Shown here: piece after piece, positions 1 through 9,999 of the stretch | How the letters are laid out: each line of letters opens with the position of its first letter | Numbering within the stretch: the stretch's first letter is position 1 | Assembly (NCBI GenBank): GCA_036971475.1 | Contig: JBAIZL010000002.1 | Span: 133,622,240-133,686,239, forward strand | Source: Prosapia bicincta | Lineage: Eukaryota; Arthropoda; Insecta; Hemiptera; Cercopidae | DNA: 64,000 nt | Direction of reading: 5' to 3' | Notes under the pieces: generated by a model | The model's database searches: none | Told to the model about the DNA's origin: nothing | The model's input: only the letters and a program-made list of their open reading frames with translations | Made by a program: the position numbers and the translations under genes

Positions 1-415
1 TATATAATGAACATACTAATACAAAGCGCAGAAAGCCCATAACATACCGTTACAAACTTATTGAGTGAAAAAGTCCTTTATTGTTTTTTGAACAAATGTG
101 ACGTACGTTTCTATAATATTAAAAGCATGTTATATGAAAAATTAGCTAAATATTAAATTTAACAATAAATTTTATTATTTTATTGATTGGTTACAACACT
201 CGTTATTAGTTAGCGTGAAGAACATACAAATCTAAAAAATTGGAATCATGATTAAATATACTGTATGTTGTTTTAACTTTAGTTATGATGCATTTTTTCA
301 GAATTGTTTCATCTTCTTAGAATTTATAATTGAAGATAAAACTTAGTTTACATACATACTATAGTAAATTTGCAACACTACGGATTTTTAAATTCAGATT
401 ACTGACGCTCTACTA
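1..415. mobile_element. Right end of a pogo/Tigger-type MITE (cut by window start)
   Basis: The sequence ends at 401-415 with a gacgctctacta-type terminus followed by TA. It shares an interior (for example aaaagcatgt and the run around 125-185) with the complete 440-bp element at 45556-45995. That copy has clear inverted ends and a TA target duplication. The left end here lies outside the window. Non-coding; no transposase is visible. Confidence 0.5.
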
Positions 416-1396
416 TACAAAATTAAAGAGAAAGGTTCATATTTTTATACCAATTGTTCATATTTTGAATATCTTCAATAGGCTTTTAATAATCTAACTA
501 AAAAAAATACTTGTTTAAATTTTATAAAACATGAAGTGGTTTCCCTTAAATTTGTCCTCAATTTCAGTGAAAAATAGGATATTAAATTGAATAATCATGT
601 GGGCTTTTCAGATTTGTATATAATTTTTGATTTATGAGAGCCATTGTAAATAAATTTTTCTTCAACTCAATATTCAATATCCTGTGCCACATACACTGCA
701 GTGTGCCAACTATGGAATTTTTGCAAATTATAAATGATCAATGGCAAACCAGAAATAATAATCATATGAAATGACTTTCCAGAAGATGCTGCAAACTATT
801 CCAGTTCTACTATGATGCTAAAGGTAACATTATTCTGAGTACATTTTTAATCCTTACTTAGTTTAAAATTCATAAAATTTGACCATAGTACTTTTCTTAG
901 TTAAATCGTTGGTATGTTAAAATAAAAATGCATCTGCAAATATGGTTTCTCTGCCTTAATTATGTAACATTATAATGTTCAAGTAAGTAGTCTGAAGTTC
1001 ACCTCAGGGTCATATCCAGTGAGAGTTAAAACCTATTGAAATTTTGAAACGAAATTAAAAATTTGAATTATTTTAAAGTATAAATATGAAAGTGGGTCAC
1101 ACCAATTACCTGAAGACATGTGAGTAAAATTCCAGTTTTGTTTTTGACTTGAAACATTTTCATGTTTTATCTTGAATTATCTAAGATACCTTCCCAGATT
1201 ACTGACTATGACCCTGATAAAGCTTCTTCGCTACACTTCTTTTTTATCACTAAAGCGTATTCAGACCTGTTTGCCACCATAGGCATCCTAGTCTAAATTG
1301 AGGAAAAATCCAGAGTAAACATTTAAAATTATTTAGATCAAATGCTGAAACAAAGAGAGCACTGGGCGGCATATTTCTGGTTTACAGCAGAGCCCG
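416..1396. other. AT-rich intergenic DNA, nothing recognised
   Basis: No open frame of note, RNA gene or clear repeat is seen here. Short AT-rich stretches only. Confidence 0.5.
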
Positions 1397-3650
1397 TTGG
1401 AAAGGTCTTGGTATCGGGCTGTCCGTCATGCAGTGGCAACATTTGCAGCTTCTGCCAGAATAGGACTTATTGTTACAGTGCAATACTTTTACAGGTTCAA
1501 CCCTGCTGATTCTCCAGGTTACTTCAAGCTTGCCAGGAGGCTGAGGAGACTTTTCCAGAATATCCTACTGCACTGCACAAGGGTGTGCAATCATACAGAG
1601 ACAAGTTCAATTGTGGGAGTCAGCAGGATGAAGATTCTTAAGCTTGCCAGGAGACTTACAGCATATCCTACTAGACTGCACAAGCGTAGGCAACCATAAA
1701 GAGACAAGGTCAATTGTGGGAGTCAACATGGTGAAGATTCTTAATATTGCCAGGAGACTTTTACAGTATATCCTACTGGACTGCACAAGTGTGGGCAACC
1801 ATACAGAGACAAGTTCAATTGTGGGAGTCAGCAGGGTGAAGATTCTTAAGCTTGCCAGAAGACTGAGGAGACTTTTACAGCATATCCTACTGGACTGCAC
1901 AAGTGTGGGCAACCATACAGAGACAAGTTCAATTGTGGGAGTCAGCAGGGTGAAGATTCTTAAGCTTGCCAGAAGACTGAGGAGACTTTTACAGCATATC
2001 CTACTGGACTGCACAAGCGTGGGCAACCATACAGACAAGTTCAATTGTGGGAGTCAGCAGGGTGAAGATTCTTAAGCTTGCCAGGAGACTGAGGAGACTT
2101 TTACAGCATATCCTACTGGACTGCACAAGCGTGGGCAACCATACAGAGACAAGTTCAATTGTGGGAGTCAGCAGGGTGAAGATTCTTAATATTGCCAGGA
2201 GACTGAGGAGACTTTTACAGCATATCCTACTGGACTGCACAAGTTTGGGCAACGATACAGAGACAAGTTCAATTGTGGGAGTCAGCAGGGTGAAGATTCT
2301 TAATATTGCCAGGAGACTGAGGAGACTTTTACAGCATATCCTACTGGACTGCACAAGTGTGGGCAACCATACAGAGACAAGTTCAATTGTGGGAGTCAGC
2401 AGGGTGAAGATTCTTAATATTGCCAGGAGACTGAGGAGACTTTTACAGCATATCCTACTGGACTGCACAAGTGTGGGCAACCATACAGAGACAAGTTCAA
2501 TTGTGGGAGTCAGCAGGGTGAAGATTCTTAAGCTTGCCAGGAGACTGAGGAGACTTTTACAGCATATCCTACTGGACTGCACAAGTGTGGGCAACCATAC
2601 AGAGACAAGTTCAATTGTGGGAGTCAGCAGGGTGAAGATTCTTAAGCTTGCCAGGAGACTGAGGAGACTTTTACAGCATATCCTACTGGACTGCACAAGT
2701 GTGGGTGGGCAACCATACAGAGACAAGTTCAATTGTGGGAGTCAGCAGGGTGAAGATTCTTAATATTGCCAGGAGACTGAGGAGACTTTTACAGCATATC
2801 CTACTGGACTGCACAAGTGTGGGCAACCATACAGAGACAAGTTCAATTGTGGGAGTCAGCAGGGTGAAGATTCTTAAGCTTGCCAGGAGACTGAGGAGAC
2901 TTTTACAGCATATCCTACTGGACTGCACAAGCGTGGGCAACCATAAAGAGACAAGTTCAATTGTGGGAGTCAGCAGGGTGAAGATTCTTAATATTGCCAG
3001 GAGACTGAGGAGACTTTTACAGCATATCCTACTGGACTGCACAAGCGTGGGCAACCATACAGAGACAAGTTCAATTGTGGGAGTCAGCAGGGTGAAGATT
3101 CTTAAGCTTGCCAGGAGACTGAGGAGACTTTTACAGCATATCCTACTGGACTGCACAAGCGTGGGCAACCATACAGAGACAAGTTCAATTGTGGGAGTCA
3201 GCAGGGTGAAGATTCTTAATATTGCCAGGAGACTGAGGAGACTTTTACAGCATATCCTACTGGACTGCACAAGCGTGGGCAACCATACAGAGACAAGTTC
3301 AATTGTGGGAGTCAGCAGGGTGAAGATTCTTAAGCTTGCCAGGAGACTGAGGAGACTTTTACAGCATATCCTACTGGACTGCACAAGCGTGGGCAACCAT
3401 ACAGACAAGTTCAATTGTGGAAGTCAGCAGGGTGAAGATTCTTAAGCTTGCCAGGAGACTGAGGAGACTTTTATAGCATATCCTACTGGACTGCACAAGC
3501 TTGGGCAATGATAGAGACAAGTTGAGGGCCATTGTGGGTGGCATGGAGAAGATTCTTAAGGACACACCCTTGTGGGCGTTTTTGGCTCTTCATTGGACAT
3601 CGAAGTATCGCCATCACTTTAGGCTGGAAATCCGTAGGAAGAAGAAGTAG
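1397..3650 (+). repeat. 114-bp tandem array, about 17 units, derived from a non-LTR retrotransposon end
   Basis: About seventeen head-to-tail units of 114 bp run from roughly 1590 to 3540, with a few units shortened by small deletions. Each unit carries a variable site reading either cttaagcttgcc or cttaatattgcc; from about 2635 the two variants alternate, giving a 228-bp higher-order unit. The first and last units grade into unique flanks. The last flank reads on into a peptide with W..F.ALHW and RRKKK before a stop at about 3650. Read across frames, the unit resembles the C-terminal zinc-knuckle region of non-LTR reverse transcriptases (CQETEET in one frame, HILLDC in another). Because 114 is a multiple of three, long frames stay open on both strands; these are by-products of the periodicity, not genes. 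Confidence 0.85.
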
Positions 3651-3699
3651 TCCTAAAACCAGATTTTAGGAGGTTTAAATATTTTGATTAAATTTTTTA

Positions 3700-3970
3700 T
3701 CTGGCCAATCGTTTGAATTGCATGGTTTCCATTTACCATCTGGCATGTGAATCGTTTTGAGTTGCATGGTTCCCATTTACCAACTTGCGTGCAAATTGTT
3801 TGAGTTGCATGGTTCCCATTTACCAACTTGCGTGCAAATTGTTTGAGTTGCATGGTTCCCATTTACCAACTTGCGTGCAAATTGTTTGAGTTGCATGGTT
3901 CCCATTTACCATCTGGGATGCTAATTGTTTGATTGGTATGGTTTCCATTTACCACCTGGCCTGCATTCCA
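3700..3970. repeat. 43-bp tandem array, about six units
   Basis: Units built around caacttgcgtgcaaattg and gcatggttcccatttacc recur every 43 bp (for example at 3781, 3824 and 3867). The outer copies are more diverged. The array starts just after the end of the 114-bp array. Confidence 0.85.
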
Positions 3971-4500
3971 TTTAAGTTGCATGTGACACTGATAACTACA
4001 AATTGAAATTGCGATACTGTACTGTTTAGTAAAGAGGAGGCATATGTTATTGAAAAGTTGAGATTGTAAACTTTCAAATTAATTTATAATACTCTTAATA
4101 TGGACATGTTATTATCCTAAAATCTCTTGATAAAAAATGTAGTGATGATAAATCAGAGAACAACTAATAGGACCCTAAGTTTTGACAGCAGGCAGCTTGT
4201 TATCATCTTTTAAAGCTTTTGAAGCAGTCATTGAAAGTTATTTTAGGAAACATTTTGAGTGTTGTAGGTCTATTTTATAAATTAACACTGGATAAAATAT
4301 TTAAGTTAGAAATATATAAGTAAAAAGAAGGTTTTAATCTCTCAGCAGTCCTCAGTTTGGTGTTATTTGTGAGTGCACTTTGTTTTTTTTTTTTACTTTG
4401 TGCTTTGAAAAGTAGCATTCCCTCTAAAATTCGCTATAGAACTGTAAATAGGAGTGCATGTGTGTATATTTAAGCGAATACAAGAAAACAATGTTGAAAA
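3971..4500. other. Unannotated AT-rich spacer
   Basis: Nothing recognised apart from a T-rich run near 4382-4395. Confidence 0.4.
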
Positions 4501-4527
4501 GCTATATATGTATGTATATTATTATGT

Positions 4528-4900
4528 ATGTTATTATTTATTTCAAGTATGGTTAACCCAATAGAACTAAACTCACTAGACAAATACCACATTTATAAAA
4601 ACATACACAACAATTTAATGAATCTACAAACAACATATACAGAAGACATACTATATAAAAACATCATACACACAGATCAAGAGAAAGTGCGTGTAACGTC
4701 AACAAATACCAATATCACGGACCGAACATCTACACCAGAAAAATCTCAGTGATTCGACAATGGTCAAGTGACCGAAAGGTGCCTCATCACTCAAGGTAAA
4801 GTTATTGCACTTAATGGTGGATAAAATGACTTACAATAGTAATATATTAACTTCATAAAGTCAGTGCAACGGAAAAACAATGGATAACGTAAAATATCAA

Positions 4901-4902
<2 letters not shown>
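4528..4902 (+). mobile_element. Penelope-like family B, 3' end (endonuclease tail plus terminal repeat)
   Basis: The open stretch 4528-4752 encodes a peptide containing NPIELNSLDKYHIYKN and ending in TDRTSTPEK. The minus-strand copy at 9530-9990 encodes nearly the same peptide and extends it upstream into AEHLISHEHEIKFEKT, which resembles the tail of Penelope-type GIY-YIG endonucleases. After the stop comes the family B terminal sequence: gattcgacaatgg, a ggtcaagtgacc hairpin, then gaaa, ending in aatatcaagaa directly before a (TA)n tract. The protein part is a remnant. Assignment to a Penelope-like element rests on the peptide and on the arrangement. Confidence 0.6.

Positions 4903-4969
<67 letters not shown>
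4903..4969. repeat. (TA)n microsatellite
   Basis: About 65 bp of uninterrupted TA dinucleotides between a family B end on the left and a family A end on the right. Tyr-Ile repeats in the frames crossing it are artefacts. Confidence 0.95.
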
Positions 4970-4973
<4 letters not shown>

Positions 4974-5227
4974 TGCTGATACGTATTCCTTCACGGATGG
5001 AAAAATATGATGAAATGTTACTATCTGGAGTACATCCGTTCATTCTGCAGTCCATAAATTCGCAGTTCCGACGTTTCGCTAGAATCTCATCCAGCATTGA
5101 CGAGGTGAACCCAACAACAGTAGAAGAGCGAGTGAAGAGCGCAGATAGCTCGGCTCCTATATATAGAGGAATGAAGCCACGCCCATTGACGTCAATACAC
5201 ACACTGACGTCAATCCACACACTGACG
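4970..5227 (-). repeat. Penelope-like family A 3' terminal segment
   Basis: This segment lies directly downstream of the family A stop codon on the minus strand. It is repeated almost identically at 7614-7860 (same orientation) and at about 8660-8860 (opposite orientation), matching the pseudo-LTR arrangement typical of Penelope-like elements. Around 5068-5096 (minus) it holds ctggatgag, a short loop and gcgaaacgtc. This resembles a hammerhead core but has one extra G, so it is a weak match. Confidence 0.7.
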
Positions 5228-7861
5228 TCAATCCACACACACCTGATCCAAACAATTACTCAAATTCCTTTGCCTTTGTTCACCTTTCTGCCGATAAAAT
5301 CTATCAATGACACACTTCCAAACTGCGGGCAAATTCAAAGTATCATCGCGTTTGTTAAGACTCCCTTGCTTCTCTATTTCGATAGCCTCACAAATAATTC
5401 TAGTCCTGTAGTTTTCCACTTGAGCAATCTGTTGGCAAGATTGGAAATCAATGGTATGCCCTGTATCGCAGTGGTGCCTGTACAGAGCCGACGTTTTCTG
5501 CTTGTTTTTAAGGCCCAGTTTGTGCTCCTCAAGCCTAGCTGAGATACGTCTGTTCGTTTGGCCAATGTACGATTTCTTACAAACTCCACAAGAAACGCTG
5601 TAAACACCATGGTTTTCCAAGAAGATCTTATCTTTGGCGTTACCAAAAACCTTGTCGATGGTGAGGTAAGGTTTATAAACGGAACGTAAACCATGCCTCC
5701 TAAAGAGTCTGCCAATCCTGTCAGTAGTTCCTTTAATAAAGGGCAGAAAAACAGTACCAGCTTTCTCAGTCTCTTTTTCATCCACGTCAACAGGAAGGGC
5801 ACTTTGGCGGTGTAAAGCTTTATTAATGGCATATTCCTTATAGCCATTGCTTCTAAGCACCTCTCTCATAGTAATAAGTTCTTGGTCCCTCGAATCGATG
5901 TCTGTTAACTTGTGAGACCGAGAGAAGAGCGTGTCGGCGACAGCCTGGATCTGAGATGGGTGGTGATGTGACTCAGCGTTAAGATATCTATTGGTATGAG
6001 TCGGTTTTCTGTAGATCGAATGGTGAACACAACCATTCTGGCCCTTCCTAACCAAGACGTCCAGAAACGGCAAGCAGCCATCACTCTCCAGTTCCAAAGT
6101 GAAAAATATCCTGGAGTGGCGAGAGTTGAGGTACGTAAGAAATTTATCAAGTTCTTTGCCACCATGTTGCCAAATCATAAAGACGTCATCTACATAACGA
6201 AACCAAGCTTTAGGACTGAGAAAAGCATCATTCAGGGCGTCTTGCTCAAAGAACGTCATAAAAATATTGGCTACAGCTGGAGAAAGTGAAGATCCCATAG
6301 GGGCACCATCAAGTTGCCTGTAAAACTGTTCATTAAACAAAAAGTAAGTATTTTTGAGACAGTGCCTAGCCAGATCCAAGACATGCGGAGGGAGCTCTTC
6401 AAAAATAGACATCCTCTGAAGCACTTCATCAATGGGAACGCTGGGGAACAATGACTTGACATCCAAGCTAGCCATTATGTCACTTTCTTCAACTTGGATT
6501 CCTTGCAGCACTTGGACAAAATGTTCAGAGTTCTTGATATAGGAATCAGCCTTCTGAACCAATGGCTGCATAAGTTTATCCAAATATTTCTCCAGTTTCT
6601 GAAGAGGTGAATTAATAGCACTCACTATAGGTCTCATAGGAGTGCCCGGTTTATGGATTTTAGGTAAACCATATAACTTAGGACATCTACTAGATTTTTC
6701 CCGAGGAATTATCCTGGATTGAGTTTCCTCATCGATAGGAGTCTGTTTAATAATCCGCCTGGTAGTCTTTTCCAAGTAGGTGGTCGGATCGTTCTTAACA
6801 ACTTTGTAATTTTCATCATTAAGGATCTCCTTCATCTTGTCTATATAATCTGAAGTATTTAGAACAACAGTAGCGTTACCCTTATCAGCCGGCAGTATAG
6901 TAATGTCACCATTATTTTTCAGTTTGAAAAGGGCTCTCTTTTCTCCAGGGTTGAGATTAGGTTTAGGAATTCTGCTAGTACGTAAAATACTAGCAACCTC
7001 CTGACGAATCTCTTCAGCTTCAGTTTTATCCATGTAGGCGATAGATGTTTCAACCTCAGATATTATTTCCTCTAAAGGAAGCCTGGTAGGAGCAATGGCA
7101 AAATTAAACCCTTTACATAGGACAGAGATTTCAGCATCACTGAGGCTGTAGCTAGAGATGTTCTTCACAACCAAGTCAGGATCCAGAGTCTGACGATGAA
7201 TTTCAGAGGTTTTAGCAGTAAGGCTATTAAACTTTTTCACCTGTTTCTCAGTTTTCAGATTTATATTGGTTTCTGATCTCCAAGCCACTAGAGTATTGAT
7301 ACGATCCCACAAAATACGATGAACAACATTGCTAAGGTCAATGTGCAAAGTGAAAAGTTCCCTTTCAGTGGTAGCAAGGTTCTTCCTAGTGCGATAGATT
7401 TGTTCTCTAAGTAGAGCTTTACTGGCATTCTGAAGAATGTTTTCTGTTCTTCTAGTCTTGGTGTGATGCGACAACTTAGTGAAAGTAGGCAGGACGTTGT
7501 TGTTACGACAACGGATAAGAAAACGAAGGTCACAGATGAGAGTAGACTTCTTCAAACGCAGCTTCTCATATTGCTTGATATTACGGAATATAATCTCCCC
7601 ATAGAGATTTATAATGCTGATACGTATTCCTTCACGGATGGAAAAATATGATGAAATGTTACTATCTGGAGTACATCCGTTCATTCTGCAGTCCATAAAT
7701 TCGCAGTTCCGACGTTTCGCTAGAATCTCATCCAGCATTGACGAGGTGAACCCAACAACAGTAGAAGAGCGAGTGAAGAGCGCAAATAGCTCGGCTCCTA
7801 TATATAGAGGAATGAAGCCACGCCCATTGACGTCAATACACACACTGACTTCAATCCACAC
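5228..7861 (-). CDS. Penelope-like retroelement polyprotein: reverse transcriptase plus GIY-YIG endonuclease
   Basis: An 877-codon intact frame. Reverse transcriptase motifs are visible in order: LYGLPKIHKPGTPMRPI (about 396-411), the first catalytic aspartate in MASLDVKSLFPSVP (D467), GAPMGSSLSPAVANIF (519-534) and the YVDD active site (556-559). A GIY-YIG endonuclease follows: VYSV (753-756), SYIGQT (764-769), R776, and a cysteine/histidine set including C758, C761, H796, H797, C798 and H802. The EAIEIEKQGSLNK stretch (825-837) probably supplies the catalytic glutamate. Such proteins nick target DNA and copy their RNA into the nick. The first 85 or so residues read through the terminal repeat, so the true start is probably downstream of the first ATG. 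Frame integrity suggests a fairly recent insertion; activity is not shown. Confidence 0.93.
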   Translation of the reverse strand: MWIEVSVCIDVNGRGFIPLYIGAELFALFTRSSTVVGFTSSMLDEILAKRRNCEFMDCRMNGCTPDSNISSYFSIREGIRISIINLYGEIIFRNIKQYEKLRLKKSTLICDLRFLIRCRNNNVLPTFTKLSHHTKTRRTENILQNASKALLREQIYRTRKNLATTERELFTLHIDLSNVVHRILWDRINTLVAWRSETNINLKTEKQVKKFNSLTAKTSEIHRQTLDPDLVVKNISSYSLSDAEISVLCKGFNFAIAPTRLPLEEIISEVETSIAYMDKTEAEEIRQEVASILRTSRIPKPNLNPGEKRALFKLKNNGDITILPADKGNATVVLNTSDYIDKMKEILNDENYKVVKNDPTTYLEKTTRRIIKQTPIDEETQSRIIPREKSSRCPKLYGLPKIHKPGTPMRPIVSAINSPLQKLEKYLDKLMQPLVQKADSYIKNSEHFVQVLQGIQVEESDIMASLDVKSLFPSVPIDEVLQRMSIFEELPPHVLDLARHCLKNTYFLFNEQFYRQLDGAPMGSSLSPAVANIFMTFFEQDALNDAFLSPKAWFRYVDDVFMIWQHGGKELDKFLTYLNSRHSRIFFTLELESDGCLPFLDVLVRKGQNGCVHHSIYRKPTHTNRYLNAESHHHPSQIQAVADTLFSRSHKLTDIDSRDQELITMREVLRSNGYKEYAINKALHRQSALPVDVDEKETEKAGTVFLPFIKGTTDRIGRLFRRHGLRSVYKPYLTIDKVFGNAKDKIFLENHGVYSVSCGVCKKSYIGQTNRRISARLEEHKLGLKNKQKTSALYRHHCDTGHTIDFQSCQQIAQVENYRTRIICEAIEIEKQGSLNKRDDTLNLPAVWKCVIDRFYRQKGEQRQRNLSNCLDQVCVD

Positions 7862-8220
7862 ACACCTGATCCAAACAATTACTCAAATTCCTTTGCCTTT
7901 GTTCACCTTTCTGCCGATAAAATCTATCAATGACACACTTCCAAACTGCGGGCAAATTCAAAGTATCATCGTGTTTGTTAAGACTCCCTTGCTTCTCTAT
8001 TTCGATAGCCTCACGAATAATTCTAGTCCTGTAGTTTTCCACTTGAGCAATCTGTCGGCAAGATTGGAAATCAATGGTATGCCCTGTATCGCAGTGGTGC
8101 CTGTACAGAGCCGACGTTTTCTGCTTGTTTTTAAGGCCCAGTTTGTGCTCCTCAAGCCTAGCTGAGATACGTCTGTTCGTTTGGCCAATGTACGATTTCT
8201 TACAAACTCCACAAGAAACG
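7614..8220 (-). mobile_element. Truncated upstream copy of family A in tandem
   Basis: Near-identical to 4970-5580. Reading on the minus strand it holds the end of the endonuclease (from the region encoding CKKSYIGQT onwards, stop at 7851) and then the terminal segment, which leads directly into the full-length ORF. This partial tandem is the usual Penelope-like configuration. Truncation occurs at about 8220, where an inverted copy begins. Confidence 0.8.
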
Positions 8221-8856
8221 CCTCAACATCGACAAGGTTTTTGGTAACGCCAAAGATAAGATCTTCTTGGAAAACCATGGTGTTTACAGCGTTTCTTGTG
8301 GAGTTTGTAAGAAATCGTACATTGGCCAAACGAACAGAAGTATCTCAGCTAGGCTTGAGGAGCACAAACTGGGCCTTAAAAACAAGCAGAAAACGTCGGC
8401 TCTGTACAGACACCACTGCGATACAGGGCATACCATTGATTTCCAATCTTGCCAACAGATTGCTCAAGTGGAAAACTACAGGACTAGAATTATTCGTGAG
8501 GCTATCGAAATAGAGAAGCAAGGGAGTCTTAACAAACGCGATGATACTTTGAATTTGTCCGCAGTTTGGAAGTGTGTCATTGATAGATTTTATCGGCAGA
8601 AAGGTGAACAAAGGCAAAGGAATTTGAGTAATTGTTTGGATCAGGTGTGTGTGGATTGACGTCAGTGTGTGTATTGACGTCAATGGGCGTGGCTTCACTC
8701 CTCTATATATAGGAGCCGAGCTATCTGCGCTCTTCCCTCGCTCTTCTACTGTTGTTGGGTTCACCTCGTCAATGCTGGATGAGATTCTAGCGAAACGTCG
8801 GAACTGCGAATTTATGGACTGCAGAATGAACGGATGTACTCCAGATAGTAACATTT

Positions 8857-8862
<6 letters not shown>
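8221..8862 (+). mobile_element. Inverted truncated copy of family A
   Basis: On the plus strand, the frame ending at 8659 encodes the endonuclease end (IDKVFGNAKDKIF, VYSVSCGVCKKSYIGQT, ending LDQVCVD). The terminal segment follows to about 8862 and a (TA)n tract. It meets the minus-oriented copy head to head at about 8220, so 7614-8220 and 8221-8862 form a long inverted repeat able to fold back. The coding part is a 5'-truncated fragment without reverse transcriptase. Confidence 0.8.

Positions 8863-8917
<55 letters not shown>
8860..8917. repeat. (TA)n microsatellite
   Basis: TA tract at the junction of the family A inverted copy and the family C fold-back. Confidence 0.95.
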
Positions 8918-8920
<3 letters not shown>

Positions 8921-8925
<5 letters not shown>

Positions 8926-9236
8926 AGTTTTGGTTGGTAAAAATTATTTACATTTTTTGGACTAGGAGACTGACAGACTTACCTTGGTAAGAGTCCACAC
9001 TGTAGTCTTGAGAAAGATACACATAAAAGCACTTAAACTATGATATATTTATATCATATAATAATTATTTTATTTCATTCCCTCATATTTCTTTTTGTGT
9101 TTTCTCTTCGATTGACAAAGACCACTGTGTGGTTGAAATATATCATTGTTTAAGTGCTTTTATGTGTTTCTATTTCAAGACTACAGAGTGGACTCTTACC
9201 AAGGTAAGTCTGTCAGTCTCCTAGTCCAAAAAATCT
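8921..9236. repeat. Family C fold-back repeat, copy 1
   Basis: The left arm begins aggttagttttggttgg and contains ggactaggagactgacag and ccttggtaagagtcc. The right arm is its inverse, ending at ccaaaaaatc. The centre holds ttgacaaagaccactgtg, a hairpin with tgtggtt, then gaaat. It closely resembles the copy at 53142-53559 and the partial copies at 9286-9480 and 60645-60812. No coding capacity. Confidence 0.75.
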
Positions 9237-9250
9237 ATATACATACATAC

Positions 9251-9252
<2 letters not shown>

Positions 9253-9286
<34 letters not shown>
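9253..9286. repeat. (TA)n microsatellite
   Basis: Short TA tract separating two family C fold-backs. Confidence 0.9.
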
Positions 9287-9289
<3 letters not shown>

Positions 9290-9471
9290 TTTTTTGGACT
9301 AGGAGACTGACAGACTTACCTTGGTAAGAGTCCACTCTGTAGTCTTGAAATAGAAACACATAAAAGCACTTTATGTGTTTCTATTTCAAGACTACAGAGT
9401 GGACTCTTACCAAGGTAAGTCTGTCAGTCTCCTAGTCCAAAAAATCTAAATAATCTTTACCAACCAAAACT

Positions 9472-9480
<9 letters not shown>
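9286..9480. repeat. Family C fold-back repeat, copy 2 (centre deleted)
   Basis: A nearly perfect palindrome: the left arm gattttttggactaggag through cacataaaagcac is followed within a few bases by its inverse. The middle, including the hairpin-GAAA core seen in other copies, is missing. It can form a hairpin of about 90 bp. Confidence 0.8.

Positions 9481-9531
<51 letters not shown>
9481..9531. repeat. (TA)n microsatellite
   Basis: About 50 bp of TA between a family C arm and the minus-oriented family B copy. Confidence 0.95.
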
Positions 9532-9536
<5 letters not shown>

Positions 9537-9999
9537 TGTCTATTATTTTTCCGTTGCTCTGACTTTATAAAGTTATTATTGTTAATTGTCAAAACAATTA
9601 TTCCACCACTAAGTGCAATTATGTTTACCTTATGTGATGAGGCGCCTTTCGGTCACTTGACCATTGTCGAATCACTGAATTAATTTCTTCTATTTTTCTG
9701 GTGTTGTTCGGTCCGTGATGTTGGTATTTGTTGACGTCATATATGTTTCGTCTTGTGCAGCGTGCATGATGTTTTTGAAAAGTTCGTCGTCTGCATATGT
9801 TGTCTGTTGGTAAATTAAATTGTTGTGTATGTTTTTATAGATGTGGTATTTTACTAGTGAGTTTAGTTCTATTGGGTTATCATTTATTTCAAGTATGGTT
9901 ACGTTTTTTCGAACTTTATTTCATGTTCATGTGATATTAGGTGTTCTGCTACATTTGATGCTTTATTTTTTAAGTCCTTTAAAGGCTTTATAATTATTT
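9532..9999 (-). mobile_element. Penelope-like family B, minus-oriented copy
   Basis: Inverse of the copy at 4528-4902 but longer at its coding side. Reading on the minus strand it encodes NVAEHLISHEHEIKFEKT, then after a one-base frame change a peptide with NPIELNSLVKYHIYKN, and later TDRTTPEK and a stop. The terminal segment (gattcgacaatggtc, ggtcaagtgacc hairpin, gaaa) follows. Together with 4528-4902 it brackets the whole family A/C nest as an outer inverted pair. Confidence 0.6.

Noticed and set aside
1607..3445. Long overlapping open frames on both strands with 38-residue repeats
   Set aside because: The 114-bp unit is a multiple of three, so open frames persist on both strands by periodicity. 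Two opposite long repeat proteins are not credible; the protein signal is an old reverse-transcriptase end split between frames.
4791..4994. Tyr-Ile repeat peptide frames
   Set aside because: They are translations of (TA)n microsatellites (also at 8880-8927 and 61040-61252).
5068..5096. Hammerhead call for family A terminal repeats (also 7711-7740 and 8775-8799)
   Set aside because: CUGGAUGAG has one extra base in the core, and the bases around GUC do not form helix I with the upstream sequence. Kept only as a hammerhead-like remark.
5374..8513. Several 60-220 codon frames overlapping the Penelope-like nest
   Set aside because: Other-frame or antisense shadows of the reverse transcriptase/endonuclease ORF and its inverted copies.
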